From Bromus sterilis (Eukaryota; Streptophyta; Magnoliopsida; Poales; Poaceae), in the NCBI GenBank assembly GCA_950022295.1, contig OX465595.1, positions 226,389,770-226,453,769 of the forward strand: DNA of 64,000 bases. Reading direction: 5' to 3'. How positions within the stretch are numbered: the first letter of the stretch is position 1; each line of letters begins with the position of its first letter. The position numbers and the translations under genes were made by a program. The notes below the pieces were generated by a model. That model did not search any database, was not told the DNA's origin, and saw nothing but the letters and a program-made list of their open reading frames with translations. Of the stretch, positions 47,481 to 58,500 are shown in pieces.

Positions 47481-47779
47481 GTGAGCAGCCTGATTCCGCA
47501 ATCTGTGGCGACGACGGTTTCGACTGCGTTTTTTTTTTCTTCTTCGATCTGGATCTTCATAATGAATCATTGTTGATGTAGTCGCCGAGTCGTCGAGTTG
47601 TCAATTTCTTGTCATGTGTTGTAGTTGTAGCAGATCGATTCGATTTAGAAACCTTGGCGGGTCATCCATGGCATGTCGGGTTGGATTAGAAGCCTTGTGG
47701 GTCGAGATTGAACCCGAATTCGCGATTGGAAATTCGCGATCTCGCGTAGATCCAAAAATGCGTTGCAGTGCGAGAGCCG

Positions 47780-48262
47780 CTAACGGAGATCTAACCATTG
47801 GAATTTTCTCAAACTTTTTGTGCTGATGGGAGATTGAAACCCGCAACTTTTCACCTGAGGGATCTTCAATTTGATGTCCGAGTCAATGTCAGGAATTTTT
47901 GTGCTGGAGTCGCGCGGAGTTCCATCATATTCCGAGAGTGCTTCAGTGCGCGGGTCGCCGAGGAAGATCCAGCCGTTGGAATTCTCTGAAATTTTCACAG
48001 ATTTTAGAAAATTGGATTTCGAATCTTTCCATTGAAGGGATCGTCGAGATGAGCTCCGAGTCGCCGTCGCGAGTGCCCGTAACACAGACGTTGTTTTTTG
48101 TCTTGTAGGCCGCGCGTGAGCGCTTTTGTTGATGTCGATCTTCGAGTGACGCGCTCGAAATTTTGTCTTGTTTTCTCCGTGAGCTTGATGTATTTGTTGA
48201 AGAATACTTTGAGTTTTGACTTGCTGGAGATGGTACCACCGAGATCGTGATTCCAACCTGTG
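47780..48262 (-). other. Long open frame downstream of the primer site, unknown
   Basis: In minus direction the sequence after the primer site stays open for about 160 codons to a stop near 47780. The peptide is basic and Ser-rich, and contains two related segments (around 48000 and 47810) that reflect a diverged DNA duplication of the type GATCYARCCRTTGGAATT. No known domain. It may be a remnant gag start or chance. Confidence 0.3.
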
Positions 48263-48265
48263 TAG

Positions 48266-48283
48266 TTCCCACAGACGGCGCCA
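48266..48283 (-). promoter_or_regulatory. Tat-type primer binding site
   Basis: On the minus strand TGGCGCCGTCTGTGGGAA, two bases inside the LTR-like end at 48286. This motif is typical of the internal start of plant Tat-lineage and related LTR elements. Confidence 0.7.
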
Positions 48284-48285
48284 AT

Positions 48286-48723
48286 TGACGGGGATCAACC
48301 CCGGCAAATCCCATGGTCAGGGAGCCTGGTTTAGTCATGAGAGGCACAAGTTGGACGATAGCTCATCGGCAAACAGGTAGACACGTTCCTTTTCGATATT
48401 ATTGATGAGGGAGATGCGATTACAGTGGATGCCGAGGCTGGGGCGCTCAAGGCTAGGGTTACAGACGATATTGGATGCCTTTGGCGTCGCCCCTCCTAGC
48501 CATTATATACTGGGCTAGGTCTCGGGGAGTTCATCTTCGTTTACAGGTAAGCTTTCCTAACCCTAGCTTGCTTCGTACGACAGGTCTTCGCACCTTCCTT
48601 GTGAGTCGCAGACTCCTACGTCGGTGCCAATTAGCGGGCCAAGGTTGTATCTTCGTGGGCCTTCTGTCTTTAGGGACACCAAGTAGGCTTATCCGTAGGA
48701 GTCGTGGGGTCAACCCCTCGTCA
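48286..48723 (-). repeat. LTR-like right end of the 2.15-kb insertion
   Basis: Bounded by TGACG and CGTCA and abutting the primer binding site. A TATA-like run is at about 48496-48506 on the minus strand. The outer 27 bases are the right terminal inverted repeat. Confidence 0.6.
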
Positions 48724-48785
48724 TCACGTCTTTAGTTTTAATACCCTTCTCTTTAATAGACTTCTTTGCTTCTTGCAGATCTTCG
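48724..48785 (-). other. Short tail of Athila gag region
   Basis: Sixty bases that look like the continuation of the Athila gag sequence interrupted at 46571. Cut at 48786 by the start of a long LTR. Confidence 0.5.
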
Positions 48786-50962
48786 TGTAACAGCCCAGAT
48801 TTCACAAAAATTAAAAATTTTGTTTTTCGGTGTGAATTGTTTGATTGTCTGATTTGTTTGCGGTGTTTGCATCCCCGATTTATCGATCGGCAATTATTTT
48901 CCCCCCTCTTGTCTCGTACCGGACGGAGATCGACCCTTGCCACCCTGAAACTCGACCTTTGCGACACCGGGTTTCACCCGATCACCGTCGCGAAAACCCA
49001 CACCAGACCTGCCGTAGCCAACGGAACAAAAACCACGTTTAATAATTAAACGGGTTATTTTTATAGCGCGCCGGAAAGTGTTCTCGGAACGGTTCCAGCG
49101 TGAGGTGAACGCTTCCTTCTCGACACGCTGATCGCGAAGTTCGAAGTTTTACCCGAGCCGGAGGTCCTGCGGACCCCTAGCGGTCAAAAACGTAAACACC
49201 GCGCGCGAGAGAGAAAAACCGGGGATGTTTTTACAAACTGCCAGCCACCTGAGCTATATAAAAACCACCACACTCCCCCAACCCTTTCTAGGGTTTCCCC
49301 TAAGCCAAAATTGCAGCCACACCCCCAATTTTACTCCAATTTTTTGTCCAAAACCCTAAAATCTGAGATTTTCTCCACCCCAGCGGATCTGGACAGTCGG
49401 ATCGGCCGATCCAACGGCCCAGATCACGCCCTAGCCACCTTCTCTATCCTCTCTCCTCTCCACAGCGCACCTCGCCGCCCGTGGAGGAGCCACCGTCGGT
49501 AGTAGCAGGCGCGCCGCCGCACCTTCTGGCGCCGCACCCAGGTCGCCGCCCCTCTCCACCGCACCTCTCTCCCTCCTCCCTGACATCCTTCCCTTCCTTC
49601 GTGCAGCCCGCCGTCGAGCCGAAGCTCCGGCCGCCGCCATGGGTGGCCTCGATCCGAGCTCGGCCGCCGCCCTCCACGAGCTCGCCCCGGTGTCCTCCAG
49701 CGCGCAGCCGGCCAAGATCCGGCGGGATGCGTCCTCCAGCGCCGCCTCACCTGCTCGTCGCGCCGCTGCTCGCCGGCGTTGAGCTCCGCCGACCGCCGGC
49801 CGCGTTGCCGCCGCTCGGGACGAGCACGGAGCCAGCCGCCTCCAACCGAAGCATTGGGGTGGGCCGGCCTGCCCCCCTAGCCCAGCAGCGCCCCCCAAGC
49901 GTCCCGAGGACCCCGCGGCCCAGCCACCCGAGCAGGCCAAGTCCAGCCTCCAAGGCCGCCTGATGGGCTTGGCCCATGGGTGAGGCCTTTTCCTTTTTTT
50001 CTTTGTTTTATTTTTTTCCCTGGCTGTTAATTTTTGCTAAGTCCTTTTATAACTATGATGTATTCAGTTTTACACTTAAGTTTGCGAGTAAACCGTAGCC
50101 CGAATGACGTTGCGCCCAAAAGGAAAATTGTTTAGAATTGTGTGTTCTTCAATCCATCTTTTGTGAGCATTTTGAGTTGAGGCCATCTTGATGTTGTTAA
50201 TCACTGTTGAAGTGGGCATCAGACTATTAACTGCTACTAATTTCTGTCAAGTGTTGCTGCTGTTATTTTATAGCAAGTTTGCATGATGATTGTGACACAT
50301 CCATGAGGCCTATGCTATTTATTCTTGTTGCATACTGTGAAGCATCATGTCTACTTCCCTTACATGTATTGCATTGTCATGTTTGCATTCCTGGTCATAG
50401 TTATTTTTAACTCCAAAGTTTTTATCTCGCTGTTTTTGACAGCCACCTCTGTTTTTCTCTAAGTCTGTAACTTTCCGATGCCATGTTGCTTGCTTAATAT
50501 CTTTTGATCTATTATGCCTCTGACCTTGATTCTTGTTTGTACCTAATCACCATCATGTCTACTTCATGCTCATATATTGCTATGTCATGTTGCTGCACTT
50601 TTGCATATAGTTTTACTCCTGTTTGTACAGCATGAAAATAACAGTTTCTGCCATGTTTTTCTGATTTTTCACTAAATCCTAGACCAGTAATGTTTTATTG
50701 CATTTTGCATGGCTATAATTAATTGTTCATGATGAATTTTTCATGATTACTTTTGCCATGCCTTCACTGCTATGTCTACTTTAGCTGCGTATCATCTTTA
50801 TGCATGTTTGTAGCCTTTTGCTTGTTTATTTGTTGCTCTAAAGTGTGCTTCCTGATGTTGGCAGATTCTGTTCCAAACTTGTTTTGCTTGTATCATTTTA
50901 ACCGTAACTCCGTTTGGACTGTTCTTTATATGTATCTTGATTAGAATTTCATGTACTTTGTG
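48786..50962 (+). repeat. Plus-strand fragment of the long LTR family
   Basis: Starts TGTAACAGCCC and matches, inverted, the right-hand part of the long LTRs at 28830 and 33585 and, further in, 36300-38736. It includes the promoter zone, TATA (49254-49263), the GC-rich zone 49430-49970 and AT-rich sequence, then stops near 50962 after about 2.2 kb. The GC-rich zone is open in five or more overlapping frames and is not a gene. The distal half of the LTR and any internal domain are missing. Confidence 0.85.
49254..49263 (+). promoter_or_regulatory. TATA box in the plus-strand long LTR fragment
   Basis: CTATATAAAA, about 470 bases after the LTR start, corresponding to 28355-28365 and 33109-33119. 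Confidence 0.62.
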
Positions 50963-51407
50963 CTTCGCCGTCTTCGTCTGTGGCATCCAGCACAATGAAT
51001 GGCGGCGGTGGAGGCACCCACTTGCTGCAGCTGCTGCTGCCTGCGCCGCGTGACGCCTTCTTCTTCGCCGCCTCGGCGCGCTTCTTCGCCTCGGCGAGGT
51101 CCCATGCCTCCTGCTGGAGTCGCATCTGCTCGACGAGGTAATCATTCCTCGCCCACACCATCTGGGCGTCAAGTTCCTCGTCGTCGTCAGCGGCCGTCGG
51201 TGGAGGAGGAGGCGGGGCGAGTTCCTCATCGTCCTCGTCGTCGCGCGCGCTTTTCTTCCGTTCGCGCGCTTTCCTTTCATCCGGCGACCCCAAGCGACCC
51301 CAGCGCGACGGGTTTGGCTTGGGATCGCCAGACTCAATTTCGGTCCAATACGGCGCTATTTGGGCTCTTGGGTGCGTGGCTGAGCAATTTTCCTCCATCC
51401 GGCGCAA
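50949..51407 (-). CDS. Unknown protein piece with Pro-rich and coiled-coil-like segments
   Basis: Open frame of 152 codons on the minus strand inside the Harbinger-like fragment. Residues roughly 45-65 are Lys/Arg/Asp-rich, 65-72 are a Pro run, and about 85-120 form a charged Ala/Glu/Lys segment with heptad-like spacing (E-Q-M-R-L-Q-Q, A-K-K-R-A-E-A-A-K-K-K). A second Pro run and I-V-L-D-A-T-D-E-D follow. The end lies close to the junction with the LTR, so the C-terminus is probably not original. I do not recognise the family. It may be a transposon-encoded accessory protein, a captured host exon, or a fortuitous frame in GC-rich DNA. Confidence 0.3.
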   Translation of the reverse strand: MRRMEENCSATHPRAQIAPYWTEIESGDPKPNPSRWGRLGSPDERKARERKKSARDDEDDEELAPPPPPPTAADDDEELDAQMVWARNDYLVEQMRLQQEAWDLAEAKKRAEAAKKKASRGAGSSSCSKWVPPPPPFIVLDATDEDGEAQST

Positions 51408-51452
51408 ATAGCGCCGTCTTGGGGCCTCTTGGGGGCGCGGCTGAAGATGCTC
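50963..51452 (-). mobile_element. Right end of a PIF/Harbinger-like DNA transposon
   Basis: Ends in GCGCGGCTGAAGATGCTC, which in reverse reads GAGCATCTTCAGCCGCGC, the terminus style of grass Harbinger-type elements, and is followed by TTA, the preferred 3-bp target. The left end is missing: at about 50962 the sequence is joined to a truncated long LTR. It carries part of an open frame on the minus strand. Confidence 0.55.
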
Positions 51453-51460
51453 TTACTCAA

Positions 51461-51536
51461 CAAGTTAAGTCAAATAAGCCCATGTTCCAGGCCATCAGCA
51501 AGTTAAGGCCAATAAACCCACGTTCCAGGCCATCGT
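51461..51536. repeat. Tandem duplication, two 38-bp units
   Basis: Unit 1 at 51461-51498 and unit 2 at 51499-51536, both starting CAAGTTAAG and containing GTTCCAGGCCATC. They differ at a handful of positions. Confidence 0.8.
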
Positions 51537-51539
51537 AGT

Positions 51540-51796
51540 TTGCCTACAAAGCAGTTTTCTCTACCAATTTTTTCTGTGGCCGCCGCCAGATCGATCTATC
51601 TCTCTCAATCTCACGTCGCCCGATCTCTCTCTCTCTCTCAATCGCGCCACGATTGCTAGGGCGCCTATCGTCTCTCGCCGTTCATGAGCGCCAGGCGTTG
51701 CCGTGATGCTACACCCATTGGCGCGGAGCTCCGTTCGTTGTGAATCCCTGCCGGCTCGCATGGTCATCTAGTCCGGCCATGAAATCATCGATCAGG
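51540..51796 (+). other. Possible first exon of a host gene
   Basis: Sequence with the look of a plant gene start: a CT-rich stretch (51594-51640) as in 5' leaders, then GC-richer sequence, two short upstream frames, and an ATG at 51779 followed after 17 bases by CAGG-GTAAGT, a good splice donor (GT at 51797-51798). Downstream DNA is AT-rich and intron-like before the LINE. A matching short exon with acceptor and donor could be 60061-60086, and the joined frame would stay open. No protein similarity supports this; it is a suggestion only. Confidence 0.25.
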
Positions 51797-52149
51797 GTAA
51801 GTATTTATTTTACTTTGATGACCTGATCAAGCACTTAATTTTGTAGCTACATCTGTATACACAAGCGTATACACAAGCAAGTAGGTACTACTAGTTAGTA
51901 TTGTTTTTCTTAATTACATATTTTAGTCTTAATTACCAAAACACTGGCATATGAAGTATCAGATTAATTTACTGATCAAATTTGTTTGTTTTCAATTTAT
52001 TATGCATCACATCGTTCTGTTAGGAAATAAAGAGCGGTAAAGGTGGTCTTAGATCCTGAACTTGTGGATTAGTGTGCAGCTTTTTCTTCTAAATGATGAT
52101 ATATTCATGTAGAATGAGGCATATCGGTAGGTGTAAGAACATCTTCAAC
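51797..52149. other. AT-rich unique-looking sequence, no gene
   Basis: Nothing recognised apart from a possible intron start. GAACATCTTCAACG at 52139-52152 resembles a Harbinger-type terminus, but no partner was found. Confidence 0.4.
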
Positions 52150-52284
52150 GTCGATACATGTCACCCCCACCCACCGCGCTCCCACCCCACGCGACGCCGC
52201 TCCCCGGCGATCTGGCCAGATCCGCGCCGCCCGCAGCTAATCTAGCCACCGCCCCACCCAGAGGCAGCCGCTTCGTCCCTCACC

Positions 52285-55200
52285 ATGGCTCCTCCGCGCC
52301 GTCAGAGAGATTCGGGCTCGCAATCTCGCTCGCGAGGGAGCGGCCACGGAACACAGGGCGGAAGGGCGGAGACCTCAAAGGACTGGAGCGAGGCTTCGCT
52401 GTCACAGGCGGAGGTGGACGAGATCGTGAGGGGGTTCGAGGAGGCCAGATTCCGACGGATCCGGGAGGCGTCCTCTCTCTGGACGGGATCCGTTCGTGCT
52501 TTGCGAACGGCGCAGGCGACGACGAGTGGAAGGGGGAGGATCTCAGAGAAGCGCCAGCGGGAGATTGCGGCTCTGAATCGAGATGTAATCGATTCGTTGT
52601 CGGCGCTGGCAGAGGTGGTCGTCTTCGAGGCGACCATGGAGGAGAAAGCGAGCATGCCGCACCCGTGGAGAAGATGGCGGGAGCGCCCGGACCTCATCCT
52701 CAGGTGGGCGACGGAGGAAGCTTCCTCGGCAGACCCTGTCCAGAGGGGACGCTGGAGGTGCGTGTTCGGGAACATGGTGCCGCCATGATTGATGGTCAAG
52801 CTATCAGCGAGGGCCCGAGGAGTGCGACTGTGTGGCCCGTGACCTGGGCCGGAGGTGACGGCTATTTCATGGATTGGGGAGTGTGGACCTTCATCGAGAC
52901 TGCTGTAGCCAAACCGTATGGAATCGCCAGGATCATGGGGAGAGCGAAGACTGCGAGAGCGAGCTCTGGAGGCAAATCTCCGAGAGGACATGCGTGCCGA
53001 GCTGCTGTAGGTAATCATATTTCCTCGCCAGAACAGAGACTCAATCCAAAAGCTGGTCACAAGGATCTGTTTTGTGGCATCGAGAGAGGAGCTCACTCTG
53101 CTAGCTCCAAACCGACCGACGGAGCCCATGGAGGTGATTGCTTGGACGCTGGCTGCGAAGGACTCGCGATCCATGGAGAGAAGAACCAGATGGAGGGTCT
53201 TCTGGGAGCTGCAGCCATCGGAGACGCTGCTGCTGCTTCAGGGGATCGGTCTGTAGGGCGCATCAGTCCTAGGGTGGTTTGCTTTACAAATTTGGCGTCC
53301 AGGTTCGCATCTACCACTCTGAGCCAAATTAGCTTGGGTTCTTTTGGCCGCACTCGCCCTCCTGTCTGCCATGCTGGAAAGGAGAATGGCCTGGAAGGTG
53401 GGGACGATCTGGCTGAGCTCCTCTATAAACAACTCTGGGAAGCTAGGTTTCCGGAAGCTTCAGATCTCACCCCTACCCCTGCCGCCGTATCCACAGAGAA
53501 GAAGAGCTTAGGCACCAATTCCATGGCTGACAGAGGGAGAGGGAGGAACAAGGGTAGAGGTAGACAGTTGTGTGAAGATGGATCTGGACCTTGGCAAGAT
53601 GGGCAACAGAATCAGAGCAGCATGGGGGCCCCTCTTCCCCCGCAGCAGTTCTTTGGATATGACCCCCCAACCAAGTTCCTCCTCCATGGATGTTTCCAGG
53701 ACAGTTTGGGGGCCAATTCCAACAGCCCCCTCCTTGGGCCGGGATGCAGCAATCCTGGTTTGGAGGGGGCCCAAATCAGGGATACACTAGTGGACAGAAC
53801 CTACAAGAGCAACAACCAGGACAAGGATCCCAATCTGATGCTCCTGGTGGAGGAAACTCTGGTAGGCAGCAGGGTAAGATCTTCTCCAAAAAGAAGGTAG
53901 AAGGTTCTGTGAAATCCAGTGAACCAGTTGGAATTGGACTCATGGATTATGCCAAAGTGATCTGTTTCAGCTGTGGAGAACCTGGGCACCATGTGGAGGG
54001 CTGTGACAAACCCAAAATCTGCTTCATCTGTAAAGCAGTGAACCACAAGGTGGATGGCTGTCCAATGAGAAGGAAAGCTCATACCAATGCCAAATTTCTG
54101 GGTAGTGCTGCCCCTGGTCTTGGTTTCTACAACATAGAAGTACCTGACAGCCCTCTACCACACTCAGGAGGCATGAAGAATGTTGGGATTGTGTTTGTGG
54201 AATCAGGAGACATTACCAAGGATGAACTGGCAAAGGAATTCTCTGATATTTACAAGACAAATTGGCCATGGCCCATCAATTCACTTGATGAGTGGTCTTT
54301 TCTGGTCAAGTTTCCCCCTGCTATCCCTGTGGAGCAAGTTGCTGGCTACCCTTGCTTTGGTCTGAAGAAGGAAAATGTTACAGTCAAGGTGGAAGTATGG
54401 AAAGGCAAAATTGATGCTGAATCAGCACTCCAAGAGGTATGGATCAAGGTTAGACACTTGAACCCCAAATGGTGTGAATGGACTGTGTATGATCAAATTG
54501 CTTCTGCTTTTGGGCTGTTGGTAGATGTAGACTGGCAACACTGTTTTCAATCCTTCTATGAAACAGTTAGGCTGAAGATCTCCTGCAAGGATCCCTCCAA
54601 AATCCCCTCTGAGAGTCTTTGGGGTTCAAGGTAGGCTTTATAGAGTGATGATTGAGGTAGAGCCACTACCTAATCTTGATGGAGCTGGAGGAGATGATGA
54701 TCCCCCACCTCCTGCCAATGATACAGTCACTACTGATGCTGATATGAGTAATGTTCAAACCTATGAGGAGAATAGGTCTCAAAGGAGCACTAGGAATGAG
54801 TCTGGGAACAGTTCTGGAGGGCTCTCAAACAGTACTACCAGACAACATGCCATCAGCTACCTGCAACACATCTCTGAGGCCAATTTTGAGCACTCACCAC
54901 CTACTTCACCTGTCTCTCTGCTGAAGGAAAGGCTGCCTGAGCTTGACAGGGACAATGCTGAGCTGACTGAAAATAACTGCTACAATCTGCTGAGGGAGAT
55001 GGAACTGTTGGGGATGAGGATGACAATGAGGAAGAAGAAGGTGATGAAACTGAAACATTGCTGAGCAATGAGGCTTCTTTCCCCACCTTGCTTGATGTAG
55101 TGCAGAGAGGAAAACAAAAATGGGGCCCTGTTCAAGCTACAAGGGCAAGCTCCAGGGTGAGCAACAACACTATTCCTGTTCTGGAGAGGGCTCAAGGTCT

Positions 55201-55561
55201 AAAGAAGATCAAAAACCTGGAAGTCCCTAAGGATCAAGGTAAAAAACATCATGCCTTTTCCCTTTTCAATAATAGTGAATTCCTATCTGTAGCTAAAAGA
55301 GTAGGGGAAGAAATCGATGACAGCACAACTCGATGTGTTGGTAGCATGCCTGTATCTGTAGATAGAGTAGCTGGACTTAGTAATGATCATGGTGGTAGCC
55401 TGGGTAGCAATGTTGGTGCTCCCCCAGGCTGCAAAACACCTGTAAAGGTCACTAAGAATTTCTTTTATAGCGATGCTTTTGATCCCTTTGCAGAAGAGGG
55501 TCCATGGACCCAGGTAGTTAGGAAAGTTCGGGGCAAGCACCCCAGGAAGAGAGGCACATGA
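52285..55561 (+). pseudogene. LINE ORF1, nucleic-acid-binding protein, frameshifted
   Basis: ORF1 of a plant LINE, split over several frames. ATG 52285 opens a 167-codon piece; the frame then changes. A piece starting M-A-D-R-G-R-G-R lies at 53523. A frame break falls in a run of six C at 53663-53668. From there a Gln/Pro/Gly-rich stretch leads to a CCHC knuckle (C-x2-C-x4-H-x4-C at about 53970-54010) and a second knuckle-like C-x2-C-x4-H-x4-C. A DUF4283-like region follows (54180-54530, with W-I-K-V-R near its end). A TAG at 54632-54634 and another frame change near 55060 precede the C-terminus. In LINEs this protein binds the element RNA. The last codon overlaps the ORF2 start. Confidence 0.75.
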
Positions 55562-58500
55562 ATGCTCTCTTCTGGAATGTGAGGGGCATCACGGCCCCTG
55601 GTAGGAAAACTCAGCTGGTAGATATGATCCATAGGGTTCACCCTTCCATATTGGGATTCCAAGAAACTAAAAAAGAGCAGTTTTCATACTCTTTCTTGAA
55701 ATCCATTAGTGGAACAGGAAATTATGTCTGGAATCACTTGCCATCAAATGGCTCTGCTGGTGGCATCCTGATGGGAGTAGATTCCAACATTTTTGACATC
55801 ATATCCTGGCACATTTCTGATTTTTCTGTTAGCTGTAAAGTTAAACTAGTAGGTAAAGATACTGAATTTAGGGTCATCACTGTCTATGGATCTCCTTATG
55901 AAGAAGGAAAGGAGGCCTTTCTTTCTGAACTACATTCTCTTTTTGTAGATGACCCCACCCCTACCCTCATTGGGGGGGGATTTCAACCTGGTAATGTTCA
56001 CTGAGGATAAGAGTAATGGCAACATCAATAGGAAATGGAGTGATAACTTTAATGCTTGGGTTGAAATTTGGAGTTTACTAGAGATTAGGCTCTCCAGTAC
56101 AAAGTACACTTGGTCCAATAAATAGGATGATAGGATTATGTCAACTATAGATAGGATGTTCTGCACCACTGAATTAGATAGCATTTTCCCTTTGTCTTCT
56201 AGCATTGCTCTACCTAGGTGTGGTAGTGACCACACCTCTATAGTCTGGGACTCAGGCATTCAGATCTCTCCCAAAACTAGTAGCTACAAAATGGAGAAAT
56301 GGTGGTTACTTAGAGAGGATTTCCAAGCACTAGTGACTGATATCTGGAAATCAGTCCCCCTTCAGGGGACTGCTATTGACACTTAGCAGGCCAAAATTAG
56401 GAAATTAAGGAGAATTACAAAAGGGTGGAGCTCCAATGAGGAAGCCAGTATCAAGAGATATAAAAAACTCTTGATAGAAGAGTTTGATAAGCTAGATGTA
56501 AAAGCTGAAAATTCTCCTCTAAAAGAAACAGAACAAAATAGGTTGAAATTCCTTCACTCTGAGCTTAAGAAAATTTGGCTCCAAGAGGAAGTGAAAGCCA
56601 AGAAAAGGTCTAGAGATAGAGATATTAAAGAGGGGGATTGGAACACAGCCTACTTCCATGCTGTTGCAAATCAGAGGAGAAGAAACGTTAGCATCCAGTC
56701 CTTAGATGGCCCCTCTGGCCCTGTAACTGAGACTAAAGAGATGCTAGAGATTGCTTGTAACTTCTATAAAGATCTTTTTAAGCTTGAACCTAGACAGGGT
56801 TTTAGACTAAAGGATAATTTCTTCTCTGCTGATGAGGTAGTTAAATCAGAGGAGATTGAAGCCCTTGAGGCACCTTTTACTGAGGGGGAGATCAAGAAAG
56901 TTGTTTTTGACTCCTTCTCTGATGGTGCTCCTGGCCCAGATGGTGTCCCTTTTTTCTTTTATCAACATTTTTGGGATCTCATTAAGCAAGATCTCCTTAA
57001 AATGTTTTCTGAATTCCATAGAGGAGAGCTAGCTATCCATAGACTCAACTTTGCTATGCTAGCCCTTATCCCTAAAGAGCCTGATGCTACTTCCATTAAA
57101 AAGTTTAGGCCAATCGGCCTCCTGAACTGCAGTTTTAAATTTTTTACCAAGGTTCTCACCAACAGACTGAATGTTGTCCTTAATAGATTAATTGCTAGTA
57201 ACCAATCTGCCTTTCTAAAAGGTAGATTCATCCTAGAGAGTGTGGTCACTGCGCATGAAATTTTGCACTCTGTCCACTCTTCAGGACAGCAGGTTTGGTT
57301 CTTAAACTAGACTATGAGAAGGCTTTTGACAAAGTCAACTTAGATATCCTAGAGGAACTACTTAGAGCTAGAGGTTTTGGGGAGAAATGGATTACCTGGA
57401 TCCATAGTATCACCCATGGAGGCTCCATTGGAGTTAAAATTAACCAATCTGAAAGTAGTTTTTTTACTACTGGCAAGGGCCTGAGGCAGGGGGATCCTTT
57501 GTCCCCCCTGTTATTCAATCTGGTGGTGGATGCCTTGACCAAAATGCTCTCCAAGGCTGCTGAGCAAAACCTAATTACAGGTTTATGCCCTGATATCTGC
57601 CCTGGAGGTGTCATCTGCCTGCAATATGCATATGATACTATTCTCTTCTTAGATAATAACCTGGACCAAACTCAAAATCTCAAGTTTGTCCTGAGTTGCT
57701 TTGCGCAAGTATCTGGGATGAGGATTAACTACAACAAGAGTGAGTTGATCCCCATTAATATGGAGAAAGATGATTACTTACCTTTTGCAAGTTTATTGGA
57801 ATGTGGTAAAGGAGATATCCCCATCAAATACTTAGGGATTCCCTTACATTTTGAGAAACTAAGCAGAGAGGACATTCAACCTCTTATTGATAAGATCCTG
57901 AAAAGAATTGCAGGATGGAGAGGTAAGCTCTTATCCTATAGAGGAAGGCTTATCCTCATCCAGGCCTATTTAGCTAGTATCCCTATTTACCTCCTATCCT
58001 TCTTCAAATTTCCCAAATGGGCAGTGGAGATGATTAATTCCCAGATGGCTAATTGCCTCTGGAATGATTTTGAGGGGCATAGGAAAATACATTTGGCCAA
58101 CTGGAGATTGGTCTGTATGAAAAAGGAATTTGGGGGGCTAGGCATCCCCAATTTACAGGAAATCAACCTCTGCCTCCTAGGATCCTGGGTTAAAAGATAC
58201 ATTACAGGAGAAGGCAAGTTGTGGAAGCAGGTCATTGATAGAAAATACTCCTCTGCTAGGAGACCAAACATCTTTGTAGCCAACTCTGATCCTAATATTT
58301 CTAGATTTTGGAAAGGGGTTAGATCCACCTTCCAGGCTTTGAAATTGGGGTATAAATGGATGGTGGGAAATGGTGATAATATTAGGCTTTGGGAAGATAC
58401 TTGGTTTGGTAATTCACCGCTTTCTGTCCAATTCTGGCCCATCTATGTGCTGTGTAATGAGCAAAACATTACACTAGCAAAAGCTTGGGATAGGGTAAAT

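Larger units (their letters stand above)
46571..48723 (-). mobile_element. 2.15-kb insertion with inverted ends and an LTR/primer site at one side
   Basis: The two ends are inverted repeats of 27 bases with one mismatch (46571-46597 and 48697-48723, outermost TGACGAGGGG). The right 438 bases also look like an LTR in minus orientation: termini TGACG/CGTCA, a TATA-like motif near 48500, and immediately inside a Tat-type primer binding site (48266-48283). No matching LTR is found at the left. A clean target duplication is not visible; TCATGT (46566-46571) and TCACGT (48724-48729) are a weak candidate. No transposase, gag or pol is recognised. Confidence 0.6.
39859..48785 (-). mobile_element. Athila-like element without RT or integrase (minus strand)
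   Basis: Minus-strand element: 3' LTR (39859-41258), hairpin, non-coding 3' region, Athila-type additional ORF (44377-43098), an 800-base gap, and gag/protease remnants (46560-45170). Then an insertion (46571-48723) and a short gag tail (48724-48785) cut by a long-LTR fragment. RT, RNase H and integrase, which should lie between protease and the additional ORF, are missing; only about 800 bases separate them. 5' LTR and primer site are lost. Confidence 0.75.

Noticed and set aside
46571..48723. Assignment to Mutator or CACTA
   Set aside because: Termini do not begin with CACTA, no 9-bp or 3-bp duplication is clear, no transposase is present, and an LTR-like end with primer site argues against it.
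52139..52152. Second Harbinger-type terminus GAACATCTTCAACG
   Set aside because: No partner terminus at a sensible distance and no adjacent target duplication.
52302..53174. 290-codon open frame antisense to LINE ORF1
   Set aside because: Mirror of the Arg/Ser-rich, GC-rich coding region of ORF1. It has no known motif, and the sense strand explains it.
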